Assembly: GCF_033343995.1 (NCBI RefSeq)
Contig: NZ_CP137573.1
Coordinates: forward strand, 434,001 to 498,000
Reading direction: 5' to 3'
Source: Streptomyces sp. HUAS YS2
GTDB lineage: Bacteria; Actinomycetota; Actinomycetes; Streptomycetales; Streptomycetaceae
DNA: 64,000 bases
Positions 17,201 to 24,511 of the stretch are shown piece after piece (within the stretch, counting starts at the first letter, position 1; the number at the start of each line of letters is the position of its first letter). The notes under the pieces were generated by a model. It was not told the DNA's origin, searched no databases, and was given only the letters and a program-made list of their open reading frames with translations. Both the position numbers and the translations under genes were made by a program.

Positions 17201-19187
17201 ACGCCGCCTGGACGGTCCGGTCCCGGAGCTGGTTGAGCGCGTTCGCGGCGGTCGAACGCGACGACTCCTGCCAGGAGGAGCTGTCCGCGCTGGAGTAGCC
17301 GCCGCCGACCCCGAGCAGCCCACCGACCGGCGGGATGATCGCGGCGATGCCGAGTCCGGCGGCGATGCTGCCGGAGGACGAGGAGGAGCCGCCGCGCGTC
17401 GACTCGTTCAGAGTGCCGGAGACGATCTCGCTGATGTCCCGGTCGCGGGTCAGGCTCGCCTCCAGGCTCTCCCGGGCCTCGCGGAACTCCTGGCGGGCGG
17501 TGGTCTCCCGGCGTTCCCAGTCGACGACGGCGATCTGCTTCTTCTGTCCCGGGGCGAGCGGCAGGCTGTAGAGCAGATTGCCCATCGAGTAGCCGTCGGC
17601 GACCCACTCCTGCTTGAAGCGGAGGATGTGCCCGTGGGCGATGGTGGCCGCCTGGAAGACCGTGGGGTCCTTGTCCCAGTCGACGGGCCGGCCGGCGGTC
17701 AGCGGTACCCGGCCGGGCGTCTCGGCCACCGCCGCGCCGAGATAGCGCTGCAGATCGCCGTGGCGGGTGAGCGCCGCGGCGGCATGGATCGCCTTCAGCG
17801 GCGAAGTGCCGGGGTTGCGGGTCAGCGCCCTGAGTGCCGCGGCGTCGATGAAACCGGTGACCGGGGGGCCGGCGGACTCGACGACCTCGGCCGCGCTGGG
17901 CACGCCGACGAGCACCGGCCAGCGGGCGTCGGCGGCGGCCGCCGCGAGCCGCGCGGCGGCGAGGCGCCCGACGTCGCCGCCGGCCGGAGCGGCTTCGGAC
18001 ACGGCCGGGACGGACGGAGCGGCTCCGGCCGCGGCGAGCGGCCGGGTCAGCTCGTGCTTGACGAAGTCCCGGACGAAGGCGTCGAGCCGGTACCCCGGGA
18101 CCTTGACGGGCTCGTCCAGGACCAGCCCCCGGATCTCCGGCTCGGTCGTGCGGACGAGGTAGCTGAACCCGTACTCCTCCAGGGTCCGGTCGGGCCGGGT
18201 GAAGTCGACGCAGCGGCCCATTCCGGCGTCGGCCGAGAAGGTGCCGTCGGCGCGGGCCAGGTCGGCGGCGTCCGGGGAGCGTGGCGCGGTGCCCGGCCGG
18301 TGGCAGGCGCAGTCGTCCTCGCTGTCGGGTTCCGGCAGGTCGACGACGAGGACCACGGTCTCCGGGAAGAGTCCCCGGGGCTCCAGATGGACGGGCACCT
18401 CGACGGCCTCGTCCTCGATGCCGACCGTGGCGTGGGCGTCGGTGAAGGTGCCCACGGGGTACGGACCGCCGAAGTGCCCCTGGGCGTCCGTGGTGGAGAC
18501 GGTCAGCGCGCGGAAGTCGGCGGGCGTCGGGTTCGGCGCCGTCGCGCCCCACAGGACGACCTGGAGCCCGGCGGCCTGCCGCCGTCCTGCGGAGTCGATC
18601 ACCCGGCCCCGGACCCGGGCAGGTCGGCCGGCCGCCGGGTCGTCGTTCGGCTGGGTGGTGCCGGGCACGCGCGCCTGGACCGTGAGGGTGACCGCCGCAG
18701 GCAGGGCCGTGCCGGTGAACCCGGCGCCGGTGAGCAGCTCCCCGTCCGGGGCGCTCGCCCGTACGGTCACCTCACCGACCATGGTGGCCCGGGCGGGGAC
18801 GCTCAGCGTGACCTTCCCGTCGGCGCCGGCCGGGCCGGACGCGGCGAACGGGACGTCGCCGGTCGCCGCGTCGCCGCTGTCGTGCACGCCCGTGACGGAG
18901 ACCGAGTGGCCGGTGAAGTCACCGCCGCCGGAGCCCTGGACGAGTTGGACGGCCAGGGTCTCGGGGACGGGCGGACGTCCCGGCTGCGCCGAGATGGTGA
19001 CGAGTCGTCGCAGCCGGCCGAGCAGCCGCTCCGTGATGCCCTCCACGCGCAGCAGACCCTCGACGGAGTCGAACGGACCGTTCGACTCCCGGTACGCGAC
19101 GATGTTCTCGGCGATCGTGTCGCCGACTCCGGGAAGCGCGGAGAGCTTCGACACGGGCGCGGTATTGATGTCGACGAGCTCGGCCAT
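14244..19187 (-). CDS. Giant HhH and zincin-motif multidomain protein
   Basis: The protein has 1647 residues and no signal peptide. Visible parts: a ComEA-like helix-hairpin-helix (ELVDINTAPVSKLSALPGVG, 1-68); beta-rich stretches including a carboxypeptidase-regulatory-like segment (about 190-215); a cysteine-bearing section (DDCACHRPG); a long central region with KKQIAVVDWERRETTARQ followed by Ser/Gly-rich and hydrophobic SIAAGLGIAAIIPPVGG (about 600-632); an Ala-rich helical stretch; and a C-terminal metallopeptidase-like AAHEFGHSVLDAWGG (about 1557-1571) with a later WGHKG that may give the third zinc ligand. The start MAELVD was chosen because upstream codons add only basic filler. The role is unknown; it may be a structural or effector-type protein. 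Its TGA falls in the TnpB right end. Confidence 0.8.
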   Translation of the reverse strand: MAELVDINTAPVSKLSALPGVGDTIAENIVAYRESNGPFDSVEGLLRVEGITERLLGRLRRLVTISAQPGRPPVPETLAVQLVQGSGGGDFTGHSVSVTGVHDSGDAATGDVPFAASGPAGADGKVTLSVPARATMVGEVTVRASAPDGELLTGAGFTGTALPAAVTLTVQARVPGTTQPNDDPAAGRPARVRGRVIDSAGRRQAAGLQVVLWGATAPNPTPADFRALTVSTTDAQGHFGGPYPVGTFTDAHATVGIEDEAVEVPVHLEPRGLFPETVVLVVDLPEPDSEDDCACHRPGTAPRSPDAADLARADGTFSADAGMGRCVDFTRPDRTLEEYGFSYLVRTTEPEIRGLVLDEPVKVPGYRLDAFVRDFVKHELTRPLAAAGAAPSVPAVSEAAPAGGDVGRLAAARLAAAAADARWPVLVGVPSAAEVVESAGPPVTGFIDAAALRALTRNPGTSPLKAIHAAAALTRHGDLQRYLGAAVAETPGRVPLTAGRPVDWDKDPTVFQAATIAHGHILRFKQEWVADGYSMGNLLYSLPLAPGQKKQIAVVDWERRETTARQEFREARESLEASLTRDRDISEIVSGTLNESTRGGSSSSSGSIAAGLGIAAIIPPVGGLLGVGGGYSSADSSSWQESSRSTAANALNQLRDRTVQAASAVRTQRTSVVHTVAQGERVVATTESVANYNHCHALTIQYFEVLRHLLVRERLVDVQECLLVPLLMSWFTADKALRWRSTLAGAVPSALRSGFDALDRIDAGYEGSDLPEKRYADENLLAVEGELNIRFQLARPRDKDDDFDPATWDPLLKLFGFTPKDFYDQYLKGQQFKDRVFLEQLGPRIASSVVRALRVRAVRGDDSTVDLGIDPTLVTRFADDRSLYVSLRMGGSLPAVRRSDIKAVTISSRLELVGLPFVIDLLPAGSRVIVESGALRYRTAHLSERLFGDATIQNDLTGYDDVRVETPLSRQELRNPREEDKELARNLLDHLNENLEPYHHRLWSLMSDARRFMLLDGFVAPNSGGRSVASVVENELIGIVGNSLVLPVARGFHLDPTFQQDVRKPVDLLEHYQPNTPIEPARIAVPTSGVYAEAVMGACNSCEEQEENRFWRWHEVPVPDGPPQILPTSTDTRRTAPGDVTPTEFPQPIIAMQNAPAAPDPTGVGAALTLLGQSGAFRDMAGLEGTQKNAAAALEQAFNTATTFGTKAADLALQAKMSKDIDKALKTIKAAKADKLIGDKQAAELAGTAIRGMVGAGATNPESSTTNREVKELTDAAGENNAAVTVTRPTGEKIDVDARPVMPGSSPPQDAGVPPPAAGVPQAPVEIEITGGAHTLDPSAMGPPAEFVFTIKDLSAIAADKVTLTVNDTLTTLHEEVLPQSFLSTGRHVWHWNGRNTAGMFDGDGLRHQLYLMLTFSYQGDTTVDKLVALDNRPVRPWCRSKVDPVAKTVTVDMYVDCQNEDGPLAQAGFDHMQPLVLSGIGKYWSRSVVIGGDTYTVTTTAHQRGYAAEPMDLYVESGTSFRRSHNSGIIDASIFYNMGFYGGMNAKADQEFEKTAAHEFGHSVLDAWGGKGLSWGHKGSVNANPFKFWNFQDYSPSATAHPATGEIDLMLYYTDAKPADYYSRVKAAEEDVLRLIGITGVTLRMP

Positions 19188-19363
19188 GACCGCATGAAAA
19201 CAGACCCCCTCACGCTCCGCGACTCGACGGTGCGGAGCGTGAACGCCGGTGCGGGGCACCGCTGCAGGGCCGTGGCGAGGACCTGTCGGCGGTCTTCTGC
19301 CGCGGCGGTCCGCTCTCTACGGTGGTGGGACCGGGTGGCCCTGCCCGGGGAAGGCGGTGGACG

Positions 19364-19657
19364 ATGGCCGGCGTACGGGACCGACTCCGCGAGCTGAGGA
19401 CGCGCATGCGCGCCCGGGCCCACGAGACCGAGGCAGGGCGGCGACGGAACCTGTTCGAAGCCGCGGCGGCGTACGTGGTCGGCTGCGCGGAGGACGATCA
19501 GGAGCGGGTCGACGAGGCGGCGACCTGGGTGGACCCGGGGGCGCTCAGCTTCGGGATCAACGAGCTCGCCGTCCGGGCGGTGATCGCCCTCGCCCGGGAG
19601 CGGGACGAGTCCCCGGAGACGGTCGCCCGGGGCCTGCTCGGCCTGCCGCCGGACTGA
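19364..19657 (+). CDS. Small conserved hypothetical protein
   Basis: The 97-residue helical protein (MAGVRDRLRELRTRMRARAHETEAG...) has a basic N-terminal helix and an Ala/Glu-rich remainder ending ESPETVARGLLGLPPD. The ATG follows a GGGGAAGG stretch. No family is recognised. It diverges from the giant gene across about 175 bp and precedes the acidic protein at 19716. Confidence 0.5.
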   Translation: MAGVRDRLRELRTRMRARAHETEAGRRRNLFEAAAAYVVGCAEDDQERVDEAATWVDPGALSFGINELAVRAVIALARERDESPETVARGLLGLPPD

Positions 19658-19715
19658 GGGCCACCCGCGAACCGGAAGCAAGGACTCTCGACGTGCGGGT
19701 TACCCACTGGTTAAG

Positions 19716-20750
19716 GTGCGCCGACAACCGATGGGGACGCTTGACGCTGATGGGGAGGCCGACGTGGCCGGGACGGACGAGACCGCCACCGACGACGCCG
19801 ACGTGGACGTGGACGCGCCTGCCGTCGTCGCCGACGACGACGACGCGCTGTACGTGCTCACGGCGGTGCTGCTGACTCCGGCGCAGTTCCCGAGCGTGCT
19901 CGGCGACGACTACCCGGCCGCCTGCGCCGCGCTCGGCCTGGAGCCGTACGCCGACGGGTACGGGCTCGTGCTCGGCCAGGACGGCGAGGGGGCCCGCTGG
20001 ACCGTGGTCGTCGACGACGTCTCGCTGGTCGCGGTCGCGATCGCGTCCTGGGACTGCGGGATGGAGTACGACCTCTCCCCCGGCGAACGCACCGTCGTCG
20101 CAGCGCTGCCCGGGTGGCCGCTCGCCGTCGCCACGGTCGCGCCCGGCGTCCCCGCGCCGCACGACCCCACCCCGGAGGAGGGCGACCGGGCGCCGCTCAC
20201 CCCGCCGGACGGCTCGGAGTGGGGGCCTGCGCAGCGCCGCTTCGGTGCCGACGAGGTGGCTCTGCAATGGGCGGCCTGGCGTGCGCAGTTCGACGAGGGG
20301 CAGGAGGAGTCCTCGCCGGAGCAGGCTGAGTACTCGGAGGACGCCGAGGCCGGAGGGGCCGGAGAGGCCGGAGAGGCCGGAGAGGCGGAGGAGGCCGGCG
20401 CGGCAGCCCCCGACGCCGACGCCGCAGCCCCCGACACCGGCGCCGAGGCGGGGACCTCCGACGCTCCCGACGTCCACGACCCCTACGACGGCGTCCGCCG
20501 TGCCCTCCGCGAGCTGCGCGGCTACCTGGAGACCCCGCCGCCGGTCGGCCGCGTCCGGTCGAGCTTCGCTCCGGACGGCGCGCGGATGCTGCGGGCGGAC
20601 GGTCCCGGCTGGTCCCTGGTCGCACGGACCGACGACATGGCGTTCGTCCTGCTGGACGACGAGCCGCGGGAAGTCCTGCCGGTGGCGCGCGGACCCAAGC
20701 TGCCCGGGCTCCTCGAGGCGCTGGACGCGATGGCGGTCCGCCCGTCCTGA
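19716..20750 (+). CDS. Acidic hypothetical protein
   Basis: The 344-residue protein starts at GTG 19716, with ATG 19731 as an alternative. The N-terminus is an Asp/Ala-rich tract. A folded region (about 45-190; YVLTAVLLTPAQFPSVLGDDYPAACAALGL and ARWTVVVDDVSLVAVAI) is followed by a repetitive Gly-Glu-Ala linker (about 215-245) and a conserved tail with VRSSFAPDGARMLRADGPGWSLVARTDDMAFVLLDD. Many Streptomyces hypotheticals look like this. No catalytic motif or membrane segment is seen. Confidence 0.6.
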   Translation: MRRQPMGTLDADGEADVAGTDETATDDADVDVDAPAVVADDDDALYVLTAVLLTPAQFPSVLGDDYPAACAALGLEPYADGYGLVLGQDGEGARWTVVVDDVSLVAVAIASWDCGMEYDLSPGERTVVAALPGWPLAVATVAPGVPAPHDPTPEEGDRAPLTPPDGSEWGPAQRRFGADEVALQWAAWRAQFDEGQEESSPEQAEYSEDAEAGGAGEAGEAGEAEEAGAAAPDADAAAPDTGAEAGTSDAPDVHDPYDGVRRALRELRGYLETPPPVGRVRSSFAPDGARMLRADGPGWSLVARTDDMAFVLLDDEPREVLPVARGPKLPGLLEALDAMAVRPS

Positions 20751-20874
20751 CCCTCCTGGTCGGGGCCACATGTGCGGGCGGTCCGCGGTGTGGTCCCGGC
20801 CCATGGCCGGGCCGTGCGGGTGATCGGAGGATGTGGCGGCGCACCCCGTCCGTACCTCATCCCGGAGGCCGCCC

Positions 20875-22269
20875 ATGCGCCCGTTCCGTGGCGTACCCCT
20901 GCTCACCGCGTTCCTGGCGGCGCTGACCGCCGTCGGTCCCGCGAGCCCCGTCGGGGCGGCGGAGGCGGGGCCGCCGAACGCCGCCGCCCACTGCGCCCGG
21001 CAGGACCGGGTCCGCGTCCCGGGCGCCGACCGACAGGTCACCGCCTGCCTCCCCGACCTGACGACCGCGGGCCTGGCCGGGACTCCGTACACCGACATGG
21101 CCGACCAGGCGGGGCTCTCGGCGAAGGGCACGAAGAACCCCTCGGGCGTCCCCGGCGTCCAGATCGACGGCCACTTCCCCGACGACTCGCGTCTCAACGC
21201 CACCCACGGCTGGGCCCACGACGCCCAGTTCGTGATCCGGCTGCCCGACCACTGGAACGGCGGCCTCGTCGTCACCGGCGCTCCCGGCACCCGCCGCCAG
21301 TACGCGACCGACACGCTCATCTCCGACGCCGTGCTCGCGCAGGGCTTCGCGTACGCCGCCACCGACAAGGGCAACACCGGTCCGGACTTCTTCACCGACG
21401 GCCGCCGCCCCGGCGACGCGGTCGCCGAGTGGAACCGCCGGGTCACCGAGCTGACGGTCGCCGCCAAGCAGGCGGTACGCCTCCGGTACGGCCACGGCCC
21501 GCGCCGCACGTACATGACGGGCATCTCCAACGGCGGCTACCTCACCCGCTGGCAGCTGGAGAACCGGCCGGACCTCTACGACGGCGGCGTGGACTGGGAG
21601 GGGGTGCTGTGGACCGCCGGGGGCCCCAATCTGCTCACCGGGCTGCCGGTGACCGTCGCCCGCTCCCTCGGCCGGGCCGACGACGCCGCGCTCATCGACG
21701 CCGGGTTCGCGCCCGGTTCGCAGTTCCTGTGGCCGTACCACGAGAAGGTCTACTGGGGGCTCACGCAGAAGGTCTTCCGGGCCGAGTTCGACCCGTCGTA
21801 CGACCCGGGTTGCCCCGGGGCGACGGCCGGTTCGACGGCCGAGCAGATCTTCTCGGCCTGCGCGTCGGACGCCGCGTACGACTACGCGTCACGTCCTGCC
21901 TCGGTGCACCGTGCAGTCGAGCGGATCGCACTGACCGGCCGGATCGGGCGCCCGCTGATCACCCTGCACGGCGACCTGGACACGCTGCTGCCGATCGCCA
22001 CCGACTCCGACGTGTACGCGCGGATGATCGACGAGCGCGGCCGGGGCGGGCTGCACCGGTACTACACGGTGGCGGACGGCACGCACGCCGACGGTCTCTA
22101 CGACACGTTCCCGGACCGGCTGCGGCCGATCCTGCCCTGCTACCGGTCGGCTTTCGCGGCGCTGCGGGCCTGGGTGGAGCGCGGTGACGCGCCGCCCGCC
22201 GACCGTACGGTGGCTCGGCCGGCGGACGGCGACGTGGTCAACGCGTGCGCGCTGGCGCCCACTGGCTGA
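20875..22269 (+). CDS. Secreted alpha/beta-hydrolase, tannase/feruloyl-esterase-like
   Basis: The 464-residue protein has a signal peptide (MRPFRGVPLLTAFLAALTAVGPASPVGAAEA) and a good GGAGG site before ATG 20875. The nucleophile elbow is TGISNGGYLTRW (G-x-S-x-G), with LHGDLDTLLPI supplying a likely acid and GTHADGLYD the catalytic histidine. It resembles tannase/feruloyl esterases and 3-hydroxybutyrate-oligomer hydrolases, so it probably cleaves an ester outside the cell. Which substrate cannot be decided. It converges on the MOSC gene with a 9-bp gap. Confidence 0.8.
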   Translation: MRPFRGVPLLTAFLAALTAVGPASPVGAAEAGPPNAAAHCARQDRVRVPGADRQVTACLPDLTTAGLAGTPYTDMADQAGLSAKGTKNPSGVPGVQIDGHFPDDSRLNATHGWAHDAQFVIRLPDHWNGGLVVTGAPGTRRQYATDTLISDAVLAQGFAYAATDKGNTGPDFFTDGRRPGDAVAEWNRRVTELTVAAKQAVRLRYGHGPRRTYMTGISNGGYLTRWQLENRPDLYDGGVDWEGVLWTAGGPNLLTGLPVTVARSLGRADDAALIDAGFAPGSQFLWPYHEKVYWGLTQKVFRAEFDPSYDPGCPGATAGSTAEQIFSACASDAAYDYASRPASVHRAVERIALTGRIGRPLITLHGDLDTLLPIATDSDVYARMIDERGRGGLHRYYTVADGTHADGLYDTFPDRLRPILPCYRSAFAALRAWVERGDAPPADRTVARPADGDVVNACALAPTG

Positions 22270-22278
22270 GGCCCGGGC

Positions 22279-22821
22279 TCAGACCATCTCCAGCGGGCGG
22301 TGCGGCTCCTCCGGCAGCTCGACGCGGATCGGGTCCCCGGGCCGCACCACCCCGCCGGCGAGGACGATGCTCATGATCCCGGCCTTGCGCACGACCTGTC
22401 CGTTCTCGTCGCGGCCGAGCACCTGCTTGAGCAGTCCGTGCTGGTAGTTGTCGATCTGGGCGCAGGGGTTGCGCAGGCCGGTGACCTCCACGACGGCCTC
22501 GTCGCCGAGGTGCAGCCGGGTGCCGGTCGGCAGGCCGAGCAGGTCGATGCCGCGCGTCGAGATGTTCTCGCCGAGGGCGCCGGGGGCGACGGTGAAGCCG
22601 TTTCCGGCGACCTCGTCGAACAGCTCCTCGTGGATCAGGTGCACTTGGCGCAGGTTGGGCACCGTGGGGTCCTTGGCGACCCGGGAGCGGTGCTTGACCG
22701 TCACGCCCGCGTGGACGTCGCCCTCCACGCCGAGCCCGGTGAGCAGCGTGATGCTCTCCCGGTTCGGCTTGGTGAACGAATACTCGCCGTTGCTGCTGAC
22801 CGTGGTGACCGTTCCGCTCAT
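22279..22821 (-). CDS. MOSC-domain protein
   Basis: The 180-residue stand-alone MOSC domain includes GVEGDVHAGVTVKHRSR, NLRQVHLIHEELFDE, PGALGENISTRGIDLL, and the conserved cysteine in VTGLRNPCAQID (about residue 120). MOSC proteins bind molybdenum-cofactor or sulfur-carrier intermediates, as in YiiM-like reductases of N-hydroxylated compounds. No partner oxidoreductase is adjacent. The length is typical and nothing is missing. Confidence 0.88.
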   Translation of the reverse strand: MSGTVTTVSSNGEYSFTKPNRESITLLTGLGVEGDVHAGVTVKHRSRVAKDPTVPNLRQVHLIHEELFDEVAGNGFTVAPGALGENISTRGIDLLGLPTGTRLHLGDEAVVEVTGLRNPCAQIDNYQHGLLKQVLGRDENGQVVRKAGIMSIVLAGGVVRPGDPIRVELPEEPHRPLEMV

Positions 22822-22903
22822 GGTCCGGAGCTCCCCTCTCCTCGCTGGTGATCACCTCTCCTGGCCGGTGATCACCACGAGGGTAACCGGCGCCTCGAAC
22901 AGA

Positions 22904-23086
22904 TCAGCGACCGATCTCCTTGTGCGAGATCCTCCGCAGCCTGCGGCGCTGGCTCGGGTCGAGCGCGAAGTACGCCACCGTGGGAACACCGACGACGACG
23001 AGCAGCGACATCCAGAATCCGATGAAGGGCATCAGGACGAGGCCGATGGCCACTCCCCCGATGACGATTTTGGTCCTTGTCGACAT
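22904..23086 (-). CDS. Small two-TM membrane protein
   Basis: The 60-residue protein MSTRTKIVIGGVAIGLVLMPFIGFWMSLLVVVGVPTVAYFAL has two adjacent hydrophobic helices and a basic C-terminus (DPSQRRRLRRISHKEIGR). An AAGGAGG eight bases before the ATG fixes this start over a GTG six codons upstream. It is encoded downstream of the desaturase in the same direction, 93 bp away. The function is unknown. Confidence 0.65.
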   Translation of the reverse strand: MSTRTKIVIGGVAIGLVLMPFIGFWMSLLVVVGVPTVAYFALDPSQRRRLRRISHKEIGR

Positions 23087-23179
23087 CTCCGAGGCCTCCT
23101 TCACGGCCGTCGGCCGCTTCTCCAGGGAAACGCGCGGGCGGACGGCACGGTTCCCCCGCCGTCCGCCCCCGCACGGTCG

Positions 23180-24256
23180 TCAGGCGCTCCGCAGCGGCTC
23201 GCCGACGTCGTGCAGGTGCCCGAGGGCCTGCCGGTACGAGTCGACAAAACCGGTCTCCGTGTACCTGATACCCAGTTCGCGGCAATGTGCGCGCACGGCG
23301 GGCTGGGCACGGCGCAGGTGCGGGCGCGGCATGCTCGGGAAGAGGTGGTGCTCGACCTGGTAGTTCAGTCCGCCGAGGAACCAGTCGGTCAGGGCGCCGC
23401 CGCGGATGTTGCGTGAGGTCAGGACCTGCCGGCGCAGGTGCCCCCAGGGCTCGCCGTCCGGGTCGGGCACCTCCATGCCCTTGTGGTTGGGCGCGAAGGC
23501 GAGGCCGAGGTGGAGGCCGAGCAGCATCTGGTGGATCAGGGCGAAGACCAGGGCCTGCGCGGGGGTGAGGGCAGTGAGCAGGAGGGCGAGGTAGCCGCCG
23601 ACGTGGGCGAGGAGCAGGGCTCCCTCGGCGAGCCGCTCGCGCCGGTTCCGGTACGGCCCGTCCGCCGCGAACAGCGACTGGAAGCCGTACACCTTGAGCG
23701 CGATGCCCTCCAGCGTGGTCAGCGGGAAGAACATCCAGGCCTGGTGCCGCGTGAGCCAGCCGCGCCAGCCGGTGCGCCCCTCGGCCTGGTGCTGGGCGAA
23801 GACCAGGATGTCGGGGGCGACGTCGGGGTCCTTCTCGGCGTGGTTGGGGTTGGCGTGGTGGCGGTTGTGCTTGTCGTTCCACCACTCCTGGCTCATGCCG
23901 AGCAGCACATTGGCGTACAGGCGCTGGATGAGCCGGTTGCGGCGGCGGTCGGCGCTGATCTGGGAATGGCCGGCGTCGTGGGCGACGAACGCGGCGCGGG
24001 CGGACAGCAGGGCGAGCGGGACCGCGAGCGGCAGCGCCCACCAGGACGGGCCGATCAGGAAGAGCCCGGCGACGACGGCAGCCAGGCCGAGCAGGTTGAC
24101 GGCTATACCTCGGGCATACCAGCCGGGACGCCCCTCCAGCAGGCCCTGCTCCTTGATGGTGCGCAGCAGCGGCGCGAACTCGCTGCCGGCGCCGGACGCC
24201 CGCCGGGGCGCGGGCGGCCTGGCGGGCGCCGTGAGCGTTGCGGTGGCCTGGGGCAT
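23180..24256 (-). CDS. Membrane fatty acid desaturase
   Basis: The 358-residue protein has the three histidine boxes of acyl-lipid desaturases: HDAGHSQ, HNRHHANPN and QVEHHLFP. Hydrophobic segments lie between them. It is a di-iron membrane enzyme introducing a double bond into membrane-lipid acyl chains with ferredoxin/reductase help; the regiospecificity cannot be read from sequence. The start at ATG 24256 (MPQATATLTAPA) was chosen because the longer frame overlaps the divergent gene's promoter. It is divergent from the helicase across 255 bp. Confidence 0.92.
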   Translation of the reverse strand: MPQATATLTAPARPPAPRRASGAGSEFAPLLRTIKEQGLLEGRPGWYARGIAVNLLGLAAVVAGLFLIGPSWWALPLAVPLALLSARAAFVAHDAGHSQISADRRRNRLIQRLYANVLLGMSQEWWNDKHNRHHANPNHAEKDPDVAPDILVFAQHQAEGRTGWRGWLTRHQAWMFFPLTTLEGIALKVYGFQSLFAADGPYRNRRERLAEGALLLAHVGGYLALLLTALTPAQALVFALIHQMLLGLHLGLAFAPNHKGMEVPDPDGEPWGHLRRQVLTSRNIRGGALTDWFLGGLNYQVEHHLFPSMPRPHLRRAQPAVRAHCRELGIRYTETGFVDSYRQALGHLHDVGEPLRSA

Positions 24257-24511
24257 GGCGGTCTCCGGTGTCCGTGGGAAGGGTGTCTGAGCGTCTGTCG
24301 CTGCCGGCCCTTGAAACCTACGGAACGGGGATCGGGTGCGGCCATGACGGCATCCCCCGGATCCTCGGGGGGTCCTCCCAGTGTGCGGGGTAGGGCCTGC
24401 CCCACCCTGGTGAGCCATGTCACAGCGATTCCGGAGGCGCGGGGCCGTCATTTCAAGTACCCTCGGCCGCTCCGGCCCGCAGTAGTCAAATTTGAGGAAT
24501 GCGTCTTCGCT

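Noticed and set aside
14382..19397. 1671-codon open frame on the plus strand antisense to the giant gene
   Set aside because: It mirrors the minus-strand gene codon positions, has Arg/Gly/Val-biased composition and no domain; it is a high-GC shadow frame.
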